A stretch of DNA of 64,000 nucleotides from Trachythela sp. YZ-2020 (Eukaryota > Cnidaria > Anthozoa > Malacalcyonacea > Clavulariidae). Below, in pieces: positions 40,744 to 52,520 of this stretch. The notes under the pieces were generated by a model that saw only the letters and a program-made list of their open reading frames with translations, did not search any database and was not told the origin of the DNA. The position numbers and the translations under genes were made by a program. The DNA is taken from positions 3,646,501 through 3,710,500 of the forward strand of contig JADLSH010000395.1 of NCBI GenBank assembly GCA_016169945.1, in the 5' to 3' direction. Position 1 is the first letter of the stretch, and every line of letters begins with the position of its first letter.

Positions 40744-43086
40744 AAATTTAATTTTTACCAATATGAAGGATTTTTATAAAGATCCAATCAAACGACCGGC
40801 ATTTGGCCTCTCTGATCATGACACAGTAGAAGTCCAACCTTTAGAAAGACTACAAATTCAAAAACCAAAATTACGTGTGAAATCGAGGGACCTGAGACCA
40901 TCTAAACGTCTTGCGATGAGTACGTTTTTAAAAGAAGTCGATGTCAAATCTTTGATCGCTACGGAGAATACCTGTGATGGAAACGACTAAAACAAGATAT
41001 TGTAACGAACCGCCTTGGATGTCTCGATCCTTAAAACAAGCAATTTACCGTCGCCAAAAGGCCCTAGCTCAGGGAAACATAAGTTTATTCAAAACTCTAA
41101 GAAATCGAGTAAACCGTGAGCGAAAATCGTGTCGATCGAAGTTTTACAAGTCTAGAGTTGAACACTTAAAAGAATGCTCGCCCTCTATTTGGTGGAAAGA
41201 AGTTAAAAAACTGAGTGGTTTGGCTTCACAGGTCACCTACCGCGAAGATTCGATGTCTCTACTGCAAAACCTAGAAAGTGGGACTGGCCAAATACCTACC
41301 ACTCCGTATGACCTTGCCAACCTAATAAATCAAACTTTTCTTGAGCCAATGAAAGTTTTTGATCCATTGCCATCCAGCATTACCAACCGAGACACTTTTG
41401 AGAATCCCCAACTAACCAACCAATTATTCTGTACGTCCGAGTTTTCTGTCTTTAAACACCTTGCAAGCTTAAATCCAAACAAAGCTAGCGGCCCAGACGG
41501 CATTCCAGCTTGGATATTAAAGGAAAATGCCGATATTTTGGCCTCGCCTGTTTCAGAAATATTGAACTTATCCTATAAGGAAGCGCGTCTTCCTTCAATA
41601 TGGAAACATGCGGATATTATTCCAATCCCGAAACAAAAACCCGTTCGGGAGGTAAATAAACATCTACGACCAATATCCTTAACACCCATCATATCCAAAA
41701 TAGCAGAGGATTTTATTGTAGAAAATTTCGTTAAACCTGCCGTACTCCAAAGAATTGACCCTAACCAATTTGGTACTATCCCAAAATCAAGTCCGACTTA
41801 CGCCCTTTTAAGCATGTTACACTCCTGGAATGGTTCTACCGATGGAAACGGTGCAACGGTTAGAGTCATCCTATTTGACTTTAAAAAGGCTTTTGACTTA
41901 ATAGATCATGGCTTATTGGTTGCTAAACTCCATACATATAACCTACCGCACTGGGTTATTAACTGGATTATAGATTTTCTCACATGTAGAAAACAAAGAG
42001 TAAAGCTAAATCAAGAGGATTATTCGGATTGGGCTGAAATTCCCGCCGGAGTTCCACAGGGCACGAAATTGGGCCCATGGCTGTATTTAATAATGATCAA
42101 CGAATTAACAACCTCTAGTGGTGACATGTGGAAGTTCGTAGACGACACCACCGTAGACGAATTAATCAGCAAATACAGCGAAAGCAGAATCCAGACCTCA
42201 GTTAATGATCTATCAACCCAAATTTCTGAATTAAAATTTCAGCTGAACGAGAAGAAATGCAAAGAATTACGTATTGGCTTTGGTAAACCAAGTGCTGTTT
42301 TTGATCCAGTTATTGTGAGCGATATCCCTTTGGACGTAGTTCCTTGTGCAAAAATTCTTGGACTAACCGTTTCCAGCAATTTGAAATGGAATGATCACAT
42401 TTACCAAATTATTGCGAAAGCAAGAAAGCGATTGTACTTTCTGACACAACTTAAACGAGCCAAGGTTGGGATTGATGAATTAGTTCTATTTTACAGCACA
42501 TGTATTAGGCCAATGTTGGAATACGCATGTCCTGTTTTTCATAACAGCCTGTCTAACTACCTATCCAACGATCTGGAAATGATTCAGAAGAGGGCGTTGA
42601 GAATAATCCACCCCTGGTCCCCATATACTGACGCGCTGACACTCACTGGTCTTCAACATCTTGGTACCAGAAGAGAGAAGATAACCAATAAACTTTTCCT
42701 GGACATTATGATGGACGAAAATCATAAACTTCATAAATTTCTCCCACCCCGAAACACGTGTGTCACAGACCTTAGGACCAAACATAAGTTTAACGTTAAC
42801 TTCCGAACAGACCGTTTTAAAAATAGTTTTTTTATTGCCAGTTCACTAAAATTTTAACCAATGTAAATATATTAGTATAAATAACACTAAATATTAGAAC
42901 TGATCATCTTAATATGGTCTTCTAGAGTAGCCTCTTATCTGTTGTTCACCAAACTTTGGGTAGTTTCAAGTAATTTGTAAAATTGGTGTAATATAGCTAT
43001 ATAGTGATTGGACCTTATGTAATGTAAGCATAATTCAGCTTATGGCTGCAAGTTTTACCAATTAAAAACATCTATCTATCTATCTA
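40737..43086 (+). mobile_element. LINE B inserted antiparallel into LINE A
   Basis: 5'-truncated LINE of the same family on the opposite strand. It starts within the endonuclease C-terminus (RPAFGLSDHDTVEV), has a long RT frame and ends with ctgcaagttttaccaattaa and a tcta microsatellite tail. The LINE A RT sequence is cut between ISL and YLSKL exactly at its borders. Confidence 0.88.
40974..42857 (+). CDS. Reverse transcriptase of LINE B, open
   Basis: 627-codon open frame. Motifs in order: KASGPDGIPAWILKENADIL, LRPISLTPIISKIAEDFIVE, FGTIPKSSPTYALLSMLHSW, ILFDFKKAFDLIDHGLL, AGVPQGTKLGPWLYLIMINE, KFVDDTTVDELI (catalytic Asp pair), AKILGLTVSSNLKWNDHIYQ, MLEYACPVFHNSLSNYLSND and QKRALRIIHPW. 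The C-terminus is intact. The start codon is not the natural one, since the endonuclease part upstream is in another frame. CR1/L2/Jockey-like; clade uncertain. Confidence 0.87.
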   Translation: MMETTKTRYCNEPPWMSRSLKQAIYRRQKALAQGNISLFKTLRNRVNRERKSCRSKFYKSRVEHLKECSPSIWWKEVKKLSGLASQVTYREDSMSLLQNLESGTGQIPTTPYDLANLINQTFLEPMKVFDPLPSSITNRDTFENPQLTNQLFCTSEFSVFKHLASLNPNKASGPDGIPAWILKENADILASPVSEILNLSYKEARLPSIWKHADIIPIPKQKPVREVNKHLRPISLTPIISKIAEDFIVENFVKPAVLQRIDPNQFGTIPKSSPTYALLSMLHSWNGSTDGNGATVRVILFDFKKAFDLIDHGLLVAKLHTYNLPHWVINWIIDFLTCRKQRVKLNQEDYSDWAEIPAGVPQGTKLGPWLYLIMINELTTSSGDMWKFVDDTTVDELISKYSESRIQTSVNDLSTQISELKFQLNEKKCKELRIGFGKPSAVFDPVIVSDIPLDVVPCAKILGLTVSSNLKWNDHIYQIIAKARKRLYFLTQLKRAKVGIDELVLFYSTCIRPMLEYACPVFHNSLSNYLSNDLEMIQKRALRIIHPWSPYTDALTLTGLQHLGTRREKITNKLFLDIMMDENHKLHKFLPPRNTCVTDLRTKHKFNVNFRTDRFKNSFFIASSLKF

Positions 43087-44790
43087 GTGAGATGGGACGC
43101 AAGTGATTGTTAATATCTTGAATCGACTTTTCTTTAGGAATTGCAACCACGTCCGCTTTCTTCCATGATGGAGGTAAATGGCATTCTTGGTAGGAGCAAT
43201 TCAGAATATCCGTGACCGGGCCAGAGAATAGGTCGGCATTTTCTTTAAGTAGCCAAGGCGGTATACCGTCGGGACCGTATGCTTTTTTTGGATTGAGTTT
43301 TATCAGCTTTTCAAAGACGTCTGCAGGTGCCACAGTAAGTACTTCATCACGACTGGAAGATGGTGATAATCCAAGCGAAGAGGTTCAAAGACAGACATGG
43401 GAGACAGGAAAGTGTTATTGATCTCATTTTCTAGAGCATTTTTCGTTGCACTGGATGGAGTTTCATTAGGTCGTAAAGCTTTCACTATTTTATCACTATT
43501 CTTATCAACTACTTTCATACCACTCAGCCTCTTTACTTCATTCCACCATGTTGAAGGTTTGCATTGTTTTAAGTATTGAACACTAGTTTCGTAATACTTA
43601 GCTCGGCAAATTTTTCTTTGGCGATTGACTTGGTTCCTTAAGCGTTTAAACTCCTCAAGATTTCCTTGGTTAAGAGCTTTTTGTCGATTTCTAATAAGGT
43701 TTGATAGTGTCGAGTTCATCCACGGTGGGTCGTTAGTTTTACTCTTTTTGCGACGTAGCGGGAGAATAGAGTCCATACCAGTGTTAACAATAGTTTCTAA
43801 TAAAACAGTTTTTTCATCACAAGAATGCACTCTACTAAGCATCCTAGGGATGTCAACTAGCTCCAGGTATTGACGCATTGCGAAACGGGAGCTTGGTCTT
43901 AAGTCTCTCACCTTCACCTCCACATTTAACTTCTCTTGAATTTTACCACGTGCAATAGGATTTATCTCGATAGACATGTGGTCCGACAACCCGAAAGGAG
44001 CACGCTTAATAGGTTGGTCAAAGAAGGCACTAAGATTCGTTAATACAATGTCAAGAGTATTGTTTCCACGAGCAGGGAATTTAACGAGCTGTTTTAAATC
44101 ACAACCAGTTCTTAGACGTGTTGTGTTCAGTTTATTAAAGTCTCCAAGAAGTATAAAACCGCATTTAGGAAAACGTGATTCCATTAATGATAGGCAGTTA
44201 AACAAATAATTCAACATATTTGTGTTATTCGCACTTGGAGGGTGATATACTGTTCCTACGATCAAATTTGTAATTCCTCTAGGTAATCTGGTTAGACACA
44301 TGTTAATCCATAGCACTTCAAACGAGCTATCAGATAATTCGTCTAACCGTGAGAATTGAATGGTATCTTTAATGTATATACAAACACCTCCATGTATTCG
44401 ATCATACCTGTCTCTACGAATAAGGTTATACCCCTGTATGTCTACAACGTTATCATGGATATGGTCTTGTAGCCAGGTCTCAACTAAACTTACAAAGTCG
44501 TAATTTCCATGGTGTACGACGTTTTGCACTTCGTCCATTTTAGGGGCTAAAGACATCAGATTTGAAAGAAAGAAAACAGGGACGTATGCAAATTTGGACC
44601 CAACATTTGCCAGTTTAACAGACGGTTTTAAGGGAATGTTGATAAGATTGTTCGGGTTTCTTCGACAACGTTTACTTATACGAGTGTTTCCACTTGATTC
44701 AGCGTTTGTGGGCGCAACAGGGATTTGGCTACGATCGTTATCATTATTATTATTAAAACGGTTTGTATTTACTCATAGTTAGGGAGCTCT
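43087..44790 (-). mobile_element. LINE A, 5' part (endonuclease and RT start)
   Basis: The minus-strand frame from about 44770 runs through VPVFFLSNLMSLAPKMDEVQ, the endonuclease (FVSLVETWLQDHIHDN, GGVCIYIKDT, GTVYHPP, ILLGDFNKL, PFGLSDHMSIEI) and the linker (SKTNDPPWMNSTLSNLIRNR). It continues after a frameshift near 43330 into KAYGPDGIPPWLLKENADLF and HLRPISL. The APE catalytic blocks GDFN and SDH are present. Interrupted at 43087 by LINE B. Confidence 0.87.
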
Positions 44791-45200
44791 AGATTTGACT
44801 GCACGAAAAAGCAACTGATTTATTTATCCCCGAGCCGGCGCGAATCGCCGTGCGAGGGTACTAATTCCGCTCGGATATTTACACCCGGGTATGTGAAAAC
44901 ACAGTGGAATCCAAAGTCGTCCGCCGCGATGCCATGGACGGTTCAGGATTTTGTACGTTATACGCATGCGCAAATTCAGGTCGAGAGAAACATACGGATA
45001 AACATTTTTGTGTCTACTGGATGTTATACATCTAGTAGCCACTATGTTGTCGGGAGAGTTTAGGAGTTTGAATTTGAAAGTTTGGGCGTTTGATTTGCTC
45101 ACGTGACTAACTGCCCAAACCGGTTTGCATGTAAACCAATCAGAGGCTTTGTTTACAAACCTGCTTCTGAATTTCACATGTCTACTCTGTGATTTCACGA
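44791..45200 (-). other. Likely 5' leader of LINE A
   Basis: GC-richer than its surroundings, with an open minus-strand frame (44824-45198) of no known domain. Position just upstream of the LINE A endonuclease suggests its 5' UTR or ORF1 remnant. Confidence 0.35.
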
Positions 45201-47032
45201 CGAGTCAACGTCTCAACGACGACAGCATTCAGCCATTCACAGCAATACAATTTGCAGTTCAAAACAAAGCAAGAAAGCAAGCTATTACTTAGACTTGCTC
45301 CAATTCTGTCTCTTATAGGGGTTTTTATTGTGGGGTGCGAAAATGCGGGCGGAAGGAATTTTGGAGCAAGTCTAGCTATTACTATAAATTTTATATTGAA
45401 ATCAAAATACAAAGCAAGAAAGCAAGCATATTACTGTAAATTTACAGTTTGAAATCGTCGTTATTTCGACATTTAGCGTAAGCGAACTCGTATATTTATA
45501 ATTAAAATCTCAGTCAAAACATTTCATTTACGGTATTGCTGCATGAGCCTGTTCATATTATCTCGCCTCGTAAATGTTTTCCTATTATAACAAAATCACA
45601 TCGGGTTGCCGCTTAGTGCATGATCAGAGGTGCATGATATACTCGTCATATAATATAAGTAAATATGAAATATGAAATATTAAATACACGCCAGCTGGAT
45701 ATATTATATAAAAGTCGAGAAAACGAAAGTTGTACGTGTACGCTAATTATAGTATACTGACAGTCTGACAACAACAATGGCATGACTCTTGTGACAAGTT
45801 TATCCATATTGGGACAAGCATATTTGTTATCTCCATTGTGTTTGCCCCACTTTGCAAGACGACGTACGTCGCAAACCATAAAAAGCGCGTCAACCTAAAG
45901 GTGCAAATCTTGTAATCTCAGGAAATATTAGCTTGCGTAGCCTGACAATATTAATAAGCGTATAGACGCAGGCAACGCGGCAAAGACTAGCCACGTTACT
46001 CGCGTCGAAACCTAGTCTAAACAAGTCTAAACCCCATAGCGCCAGGCCACGTAGACTTGGAAAATATGAGACTAGTGCACCTAATTTTATACGTGCGGTG
46101 CCAGTGTGGGTAGAGTATAGCAAATACGGCGGTTGACTGTTGTGTAAAACTGCCTGCTAAAACTAATCTGAAGTATTACGGTTTATTGGAGTTTATGCAC
46201 AATCTCGTACCCATGCAGAGTAAGTTAAATGCTTGGCATGAATAAAAAATACTTCGTCTTTTTGCAAAGCTGCGACGACATCTCCGTAAATCGCTGCAAA
46301 GTGATCCGTACACAAACTGAAAAACTCCTTATTTTCTCCTTTAGAACTTTTAGTACAGCGCCAGTGTTCACATTTGTGAACATACACATTATATCTTCCC
46401 AGGATGCCAAATTAAACTGCGAACAAGCATGAGAACGAGATTCCTTGCGATGTGCACCATGTAAGCTATGATGGCGACGAAGATCTATATTGCGCTCGAG
46501 ATCATTTTCCAATTCAGTAGACACATGTACGCGTTGCGTACCTATTTTAAAAAGATTTACGGATAAAGATTTTGTTATTCATCAAAACTTATTTTTAATA
46601 CTCGGACTATTGGAAAAACATACCGATAATCAGCGTCTTCAAAACAAGATAAACGAGAGGGAGTCGAATGGCTGAAAAAAGGACACTTTTGAAGTGTTTT
46701 AAACGGGTAAGTGTCTATTTTTCATATTTTAGTTTGTGGATTTGCAAAAGCGTATGTCACTCTGTGAGGTTATTATAATATCGATTAAACCTAAAAGGTA
46801 TTTTAGCAAGTTTAAATTTGAATTTTGAAGAAACAACGTTTTGTCAAAAACTTCATTTTAAATATAAATTTTAAAAAATATACTGTCAAAAAACAGTTGA
46901 AGTTTTCTGAAAATATTTTTCCGTTTTTGTGAAATGTCTAAGGTTAAATTTTACAACAACCAAAGCTAAAAGAGTACGTAATAACATATCTACTTTATAT
47001 AGTGGGGCAATTCATAATTTTATAGTTAAAAG
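45201..47032. other. Intergenic, no secure gene
   Basis: Several short frames on both strands near 46190-46680 have no recognised domain. A small hairpin (agacttgctccaa/ttggagcaagtct) lies at 45291-45374, flanked by a repeated caaagcaagaaagcaag. Confidence 0.4.
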
Positions 47033-47223
47033 TGTTGAAAGTATACACTCGTAAACTTTATTTTAGACAAACATTATGGACTTCCGGTTTTGTTAGTTGT
47101 TAAAGTGGTCACGTGTTTAAGACCACGTTGTCTGTTGTTTGAATATTAGAACAGTGAACTTTTATCTTTGATATTACTTATAAACTTTATCTTTTTTACA
47201 TTCTTTACAATTAAATCATTTCA
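47033..47223 (+). repeat. 5' LTR of copia element
   Basis: 191 bp, no difference from the 3' LTR by eye. Contains tataaactttatc and a short inverted gtggtcacgtg…aagaccacg region. Confidence 0.9.
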
Positions 47224-47333
47224 AAAGGTTATGGGCCCAGGGACGTATGTGTAGGAGGTAAACAACGGAGCAAAATAAGAAGGTAAAACAAAGTTTTTAG
47301 TGATCGAAATTTGGGAATATATTTCGTATTGAA

Positions 47334-47768
47334 ATGGCGTCAGGTTTGGACGTGAAAACGGCGAGTATAATTCCGTTAAATGGCAAGAATTACCCTACTT
47401 GGAAAGTGCAATGTCGAATGGCACTTATGAGAGACGGTGTGTGGGGAATTGTGGCCAAGACTGAAGTGTCGCCAGGTTCAGATAAACCAGACGATTTAGC
47501 GAAATTTGTTGCGAGAAGAGATCGTGCTTTGGCAAATATTGTTTTGTCAGTCGATCCGTCGTTGTTGTACCTCCTTGGAGATCCACAAGACCCTGCTGTG
47601 GTTTGGGAAAAATTGGCCAATCAATTCCAAAAGAAAACGTGGGCAAATAAGTTGGCACTGCGTCGTAAACTCTATTCATTGCGGTTAAAAGACGGTGAAT
47701 CTGTTCAGAAACACATCAAGGAAATGACTGAAATATTTGATGGATTAGCGATGACCCTATATCGATGA
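47334..47768 (+). pseudogene. Copia Gag N-terminal part
   Basis: Begins MASGLDVKTASIIPLNGKNY then PTWKVQCRMALMRDGVWGIV, the UBN2/DUF4219-type Gag of copia elements, with ANQFQKKTWANKLALRRKLY. It ends early where gatgaccctatatc is tandemly repeated (14 bp, 47751-47778), which shifts the frame. Confidence 0.88.
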
Positions 47769-47778
47769 CCCTATAACA

Positions 47779-49077
47779 GAAGAGGATCGAGTTGTTCATT
47801 TTTTAGCAAGTTTACCTGAGTCATATGATATACTAGTGACGGCGTTGGAGGCAAATGTTGAAGTTCCCAAAATGGAAACTGTGACCGAACGTTTGTTGCA
47901 CGAAGAACGAAAACTGAAGGAGAGAAGTGGGTCTGAGACAAGTGATGGAATGAAAGCTATGCTTGCGAGTAGACAGTCTAAAGGCAAGGGTCCCAAATGC
48001 TACCATTGTGGAAAGTTTGGGCACATTAAACGAAACTGTCGAGAACTGAACACTCCAAAACATGATGGTGACAAAGGGGATTTTAACGAGGGTATTGATA
48101 ACAAGCATAAGGCTAACAATGCAGCTGAATCCGGACGAATTGACAGCAGCTCAGATAGTGATGAAGTGGGATTGATGGTGAATCATGCATTTAGTTCATT
48201 AAATGGGAGAACAAATACATGGATAATTGATTCTGGAGCAACTTGTCATGAGCAACATAATGATGTGAGTCTGTTTGTGAAATTGCACAACTTGGAAAAG
48301 CCTGAAGAAGTTACTCTTGGAGACGGACATGTCGTCAAGGCTACAGGACGGGGAGTTGTAAAAACAGCAATAGAGTCTCCAAATAGCCAAAAGGGAAAGA
48401 GTTGTGTACTGCAAGATGTTCTTTATGTTCCAAGCTTATCTCACAACCTAGTGAGCGTGTCTAAAGCTACAAAGTCTGGAAAGACTGTGAAGTTTAATGA
48501 AGATGGATGTCATATTCTTGATGAAAGTCAAAAGCTGATTGCCACTGCTAAAAGAGTAGGAAACCTGTATTACCTGAACTGTGTGAACAGTCATCAAGCA
48601 AACCCTACTGTAGAAAATTCAAGCGTGGGAAGCAAAGAGGTTACCTGGCACAAGCGATTTGGACATCTCGGTGTACAAAATCTCCAAAAGTTGGCAAAAG
48701 AAAACCTGGTTGATGGCTATGACTATGACAAATCAAAGGACATTGATTTCTGTGAATCTTGTACAGAGGGAAAGCATCATCGAAGCAAATTCCCAGTCAA
48801 CGAAAGTGGACGTGCAAAAGAGCCCCTTGATTTGGTACACAGTGATGTATGTGGTAAAATGAGTACAAAATCGCTTAGTGGAACTGAGTACTTTCTGACA
48901 TTTATCGATGATCACACTCACTATGTATGGGTTTATGTCTTGAAACACAAAGATGAAGTCTTTGGAAAATTCTTGGAGTGGAAAGCCTTAGTTGAGAAAT
49001 CCTCTAGCAGAAAAGTTAAAGTCTTTCGCACAGACAACGGGGGGAGTACACCTCAACGGAGTTTGAGAATTATTTGA
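47779..49077 (+). pseudogene. Copia Gag end, protease and integrase start
   Basis: Continues in another frame: PITEEDRVVHFLASLPESYD, zinc knuckle CYHCGKFGHIKRNC (about 47998-48041), protease WIIDSGATCHEQ (about 48220), pre-integrase WHKRFGHLGVQNLQKLAKEN, and integrase DLVHSDVCGKM and FRTDNGG with two catalytic Asp. One G is lost in a G-run at about 49040, ending the frame. The open segment in this frame starts before the first Met at 47836. Confidence 0.88.
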
Positions 49078-49754
49078 AGAAAGAAGGGATAACGCACCAA
49101 TTAACTATGCCTAAGACACCAGAGCAAAATGGAGTGGCTGAAAGGATGAACCGGACTTTGGTAGAATCGGTGAGATCCATGTTAGCTGATGCTAAACTCC
49201 CGCACAAGTTCTGGGCTGAAACACTCTCAACCACCGTTTATCTTAGAAACAGAAGTCCCTCAGTTGCAGTCAAAGGAAAGACTCCTTTCGAAGCCTGGAC
49301 AGGTCAGAAACCTAATGTGAAACATCTACGAGTGTTTGGATGCGAAGCGTATGCTCATGTGCCAAAGGACGAACGAAAGAAACTCGACTCGAAAGCCAGA
49401 AAATGCATTCTCCTTGGTTATGGCACTGAAACGAAGGGTTATCGTCTTTATGATCCAAAACGTGCAAGAGTCTTTCACAGTCGGGATGTCAAGTTCAACG
49501 AATCTTCACGAGGAACTAAAGTTGTGAAAGAACAAGAGCCAAAGCAAAACACACATGTGGATCTTGACTTTCCCGAGTTTGAAGAGCCCATTGTTGACGA
49601 AGAGCCTGTTGTAAACGAAGCGCCTGAGCTTCAAGTTCCGAGGAGGTCAGAAAGAGATCGAAGACCACCTGCCTACTATGGGGAGTGGGCAACAGCTGCA
49701 AATTATGATCAAAACGACCCAATGACTGTGAAAGAGGCATTGTCAAGTCCATAA
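49074..49754 (+). pseudogene. Copia integrase C-terminal part
   Basis: Resumes with KKEGITHQLTMPKTPEQNG and VAERMNRTLVE (catalytic Glu), then LRVFGCEAYAHVPKDERKK and an acidic linker ending VKEALSSP and TAA (49752-49754), a nonsense change since KAKWVKAMEKEMESL follows in the same frame. Confidence 0.88.
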
Positions 49755-49775
49755 AAGGCGAAATGGGTAAAAGCA

Positions 49776-51206
49776 ATGGAAAAAGAAATGGAATCCCTTA
49801 AAACTAACGAAGTATGGGACTTAGTTGAACTGCCCGAGAATCGTAAAGCAGTTGGCAGCAAGTGGGTATTTCGAGTCAAAACAGATGCGGACGGAACAGT
49901 TGAAACACACAAGGCTCGGCTCGTAGCTCAAGGTTTTAGTCAAACATTTGGTGACGACTATGATGAAACATTTTCACCTGTAGCTAGGTTTGAATCAGTT
50001 CGAACAGTTATTGCATTAGCTGCACAGCACGATTTAAAGCTTCATCAAATGGACGTCACAACAGCATTTCTGAATGGAGATCTCAAGGAAGAAGTCTACA
50101 TGAAACAACCAGAAGGTTTCATTGAGAAGGGAAAAGAACACCTGGTCTGCAGGTTACGTCGAAGTATTTATGGCCTTAAACAATCTCCACGTTGTTGGAA
50201 CTCTGTTCTCGACAGAAAATTGAAGAATATGGGCTTTGTACAAACCACCGGTGATCCATGTATCTATGTAAAGGAAGAAGATGGACAAATATTCGTTATT
50301 GCTGTGTATGTTGATGATATTCTCCTGGCCGAACTACACTATTTCCTGGGTGTCAAAGTTGTTCAGAAACCAGATTCAAAAGAAGTTTGGATTGGCCAAG
50401 AAGCGTACACGAAAAGCGTATTAGAAAGATTTGGCATGGAAAGTTCGAAACCAGCGAGCACACCTGTTAACCCTGGGACAAAACTGAAGAAGGCAGCAGA
50501 CGACAGTCCACGAGTCGATCAAGTTAACTACCAGTGTGCTGTTGGGCATCTACTTTATCTGTCTACGAAAACAAGACCTGACATCGCATATGCCGTGAGT
50601 GTTGTAGCAAGGTTCAGTGCTGATCCAACGGAGGAGCACTGGATAGCTGTTAAACGTATCATGCGTTATCTGAATGGAACTCGAGATATGGGTTTACTCT
50701 ATGATGGAAGCAAGGCAACGACTTCATGCGTTGGGTATTCAGACGCTGACTGGGCTGGAGATCTTGATGACAGAAAGTCAACGTCAGGATATGTCTTTCA
50801 GATCAGCAACGCAGCTATCAGTTGGCGGAGCAAGAAACAGTCATGTGTGGCTCTTTCGACTGCAGAAGCGGAATACATGGCATTGGCAAGTGCAACTCAA
50901 GAAGCAGTTTGGCTCAAACAACTTCTAAGTGATCTCAAGAGCAAGCCAACTGGTCCAATGTTGATACTTGAAGATAATCAAGCAGCAATCTGCATGGCAA
51001 AGAATGCTCAGTACCATGGTCGTGCAAAACACATTGATATAAAGTACCATTTCATTCGAGAACAGGTTGCTAATGCTGCAGTTAAACTGGAATACTGTAG
51101 CACTGAAGAAATGATCGCTGACATTTTTACTAAGGGACTAAGTGCGGTTCAGTTCACCAAACTTAGAAAGATGCTTGGAGTTAGTTCAATGGACAGTAAC
51201 AAATGA
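49776..51206 (+). CDS. Copia reverse transcriptase and RNase H
   Basis: RT: WVFRVKTDADGTVETHKARL, MDVTTAFLNGDLKEEVYMKQ, RRSIYGLKQSPRCWN and the YVDDILLA box. About 30 residues normally between YVDDILLA and the ELHYFLGVKV motif are absent (near 50328), in frame. RNase H: GYSDADWAGDLDDRKSTSGY, LSTAEAEYMALASATQEAVW, EDNQAAICMAKN and KHIDIKYHFIREQV. The C-terminus is complete. Confidence 0.88.
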   Translation: MEKEMESLKTNEVWDLVELPENRKAVGSKWVFRVKTDADGTVETHKARLVAQGFSQTFGDDYDETFSPVARFESVRTVIALAAQHDLKLHQMDVTTAFLNGDLKEEVYMKQPEGFIEKGKEHLVCRLRRSIYGLKQSPRCWNSVLDRKLKNMGFVQTTGDPCIYVKEEDGQIFVIAVYVDDILLAELHYFLGVKVVQKPDSKEVWIGQEAYTKSVLERFGMESSKPASTPVNPGTKLKKAADDSPRVDQVNYQCAVGHLLYLSTKTRPDIAYAVSVVARFSADPTEEHWIAVKRIMRYLNGTRDMGLLYDGSKATTSCVGYSDADWAGDLDDRKSTSGYVFQISNAAISWRSKKQSCVALSTAEAEYMALASATQEAVWLKQLLSDLKSKPTGPMLILEDNQAAICMAKNAQYHGRAKHIDIKYHFIREQVANAAVKLEYCSTEEMIADIFTKGLSAVQFTKLRKMLGVSSMDSNK

Positions 51207-51233
51207 ACATATAGTTATACGAGTGAGGAGGAG

Positions 51234-51424
51234 TGTTGAAAGTATACACTCGTAAACTTTATTTTAGACAAACATTATGGACTTCCGGTTTTGTTAGTTG
51301 TTAAAGTGGTCACGTGTTTAAGACCACGTTGTCTGTTGTTTGAATATTAGAACAGTGAACTTTTATCTTTGATATTACTTATAAACTTTATCTTTTTTAC
51401 ATTCTTTACAATTAAATCATTTCA
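51234..51424 (+). repeat. 3' LTR of copia element
   Basis: Identical to the 5' LTR over 191 bp; followed by an A-run. Confidence 0.9.
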
Positions 51425-51612
51425 AAAAAAAGTACAAATATTTATATTACTCTTTTATCATTTTGTACCAAAAGTAAAAAAATTGTGTGTTGCTATGGTT
51501 ACAATGATTGACCAAATACTTCATGTTACAATACATTTTGGGAAGTATTCCTGAGTTCGAATAGGCGAGGGGATTCTGCATGAATGTATTTCTAGTTTAT
51601 ATTTACAAAGAC

Positions 51613-52520
51613 AAGCTTTGTCATAAATTACTGGTGATCCCTACCTGTAATATGGGCTTATTGCCCCATTCACAGGGTCCCTTAAAATATACATCTACAT
51701 TAATTACAACACATTTTGTCTACAAGACTGGACAACAGACGACATGAGTGACATTTAACACAGACAGTTTTAAACGTTTGTGGGACATTAATGTCATATA
51801 TAAGTTTAAATTGACCAAAGGTAACGTTACCTTTGCGAATATGTGTTGGTAAGCAATTAAAGGTTCTTGGAGTTCTGTTGAAAAAGCTATTTTGAAAAGT
51901 TAAAGTGTTTACTCTTGGAATGTTTATTGTAATATTGTTATTTGAATTACGCCTAGTGACATGATTGCTTGACTTTACACTAATGTTGGAATCATTTGAC
52001 TTCATTGCTTTGAAAAAACACACCAAATCCAGGTACTCATGCCAGTAGCACAAAGGAAGCAACCCTGAGACTGTGGTGACCAGACTTGCAATTGCGAGCT
52101 GTACGCGAAGTGACTTCGTACCAACGTCTTATATAGTGAAGCGCGTATACAAGGATCGTGCGTGTCGATGGATGATCTTCTTACAAACCCCAGCATTCTG
52201 TTGGCTTTCGCACATACAGCAGAGATGTTTAACGTCATCTGTTGTTCTTATGGCACGATAACACTTGGTGTCATCAGCAAACAGTGCTACTGACGACCCC
52301 CTGGTCTGTTGAGGTAGGTCATTCACGTGCATGATAAATCTGCACCCGTAGTCGTACTCGGATCGGATTACGTCTTGAGAACATGAGCAAATCTCCGGAC
52401 TCAAAGAGGTCAATCCAATCCGACGTACACCTATAAAATTCACCAAAAAGACCAGATTTTCTCGTCTTTTGGCCAAATTTGATAATGAGATGCAAACATT
52501 TCCATAATAGCATTTCATAA
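51613..52520 (-). mobile_element. LINE fragment, copy B partner of 2838-3790
   Basis: Same RT box (LFADDTKCYRAIRTTDDVKH) and C-terminal motifs as in copy A, with a 5-bp insertion and other small indels. Confidence 0.75.

Larger units (their letters stand above)
47033..51427 (+). mobile_element. Ty1/copia element with identical LTRs, defective ORF
   Basis: LTRs at 47033-47223 and 51234-51424 are identical over 191 bp (TGTTGAAA…ATTTCA), possibly with three more A's each, which would give the 5-bp TSD AAAAG. The internal order Gag, protease, integrase, RT, RNase H is that of copia. A gaggaggag polypurine run precedes the 3' LTR. A candidate primer-binding site aggttatgggcccag follows the 5' LTR. 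The coding region has two frameshifts, one stop and one deletion despite the identical LTRs. Confidence 0.93.

Noticed and set aside
44824..45198. Host gene on the minus strand
   Set aside because: No domain, no splice pattern, and its position just upstream of the LINE A endonuclease makes a LINE leader more likely.
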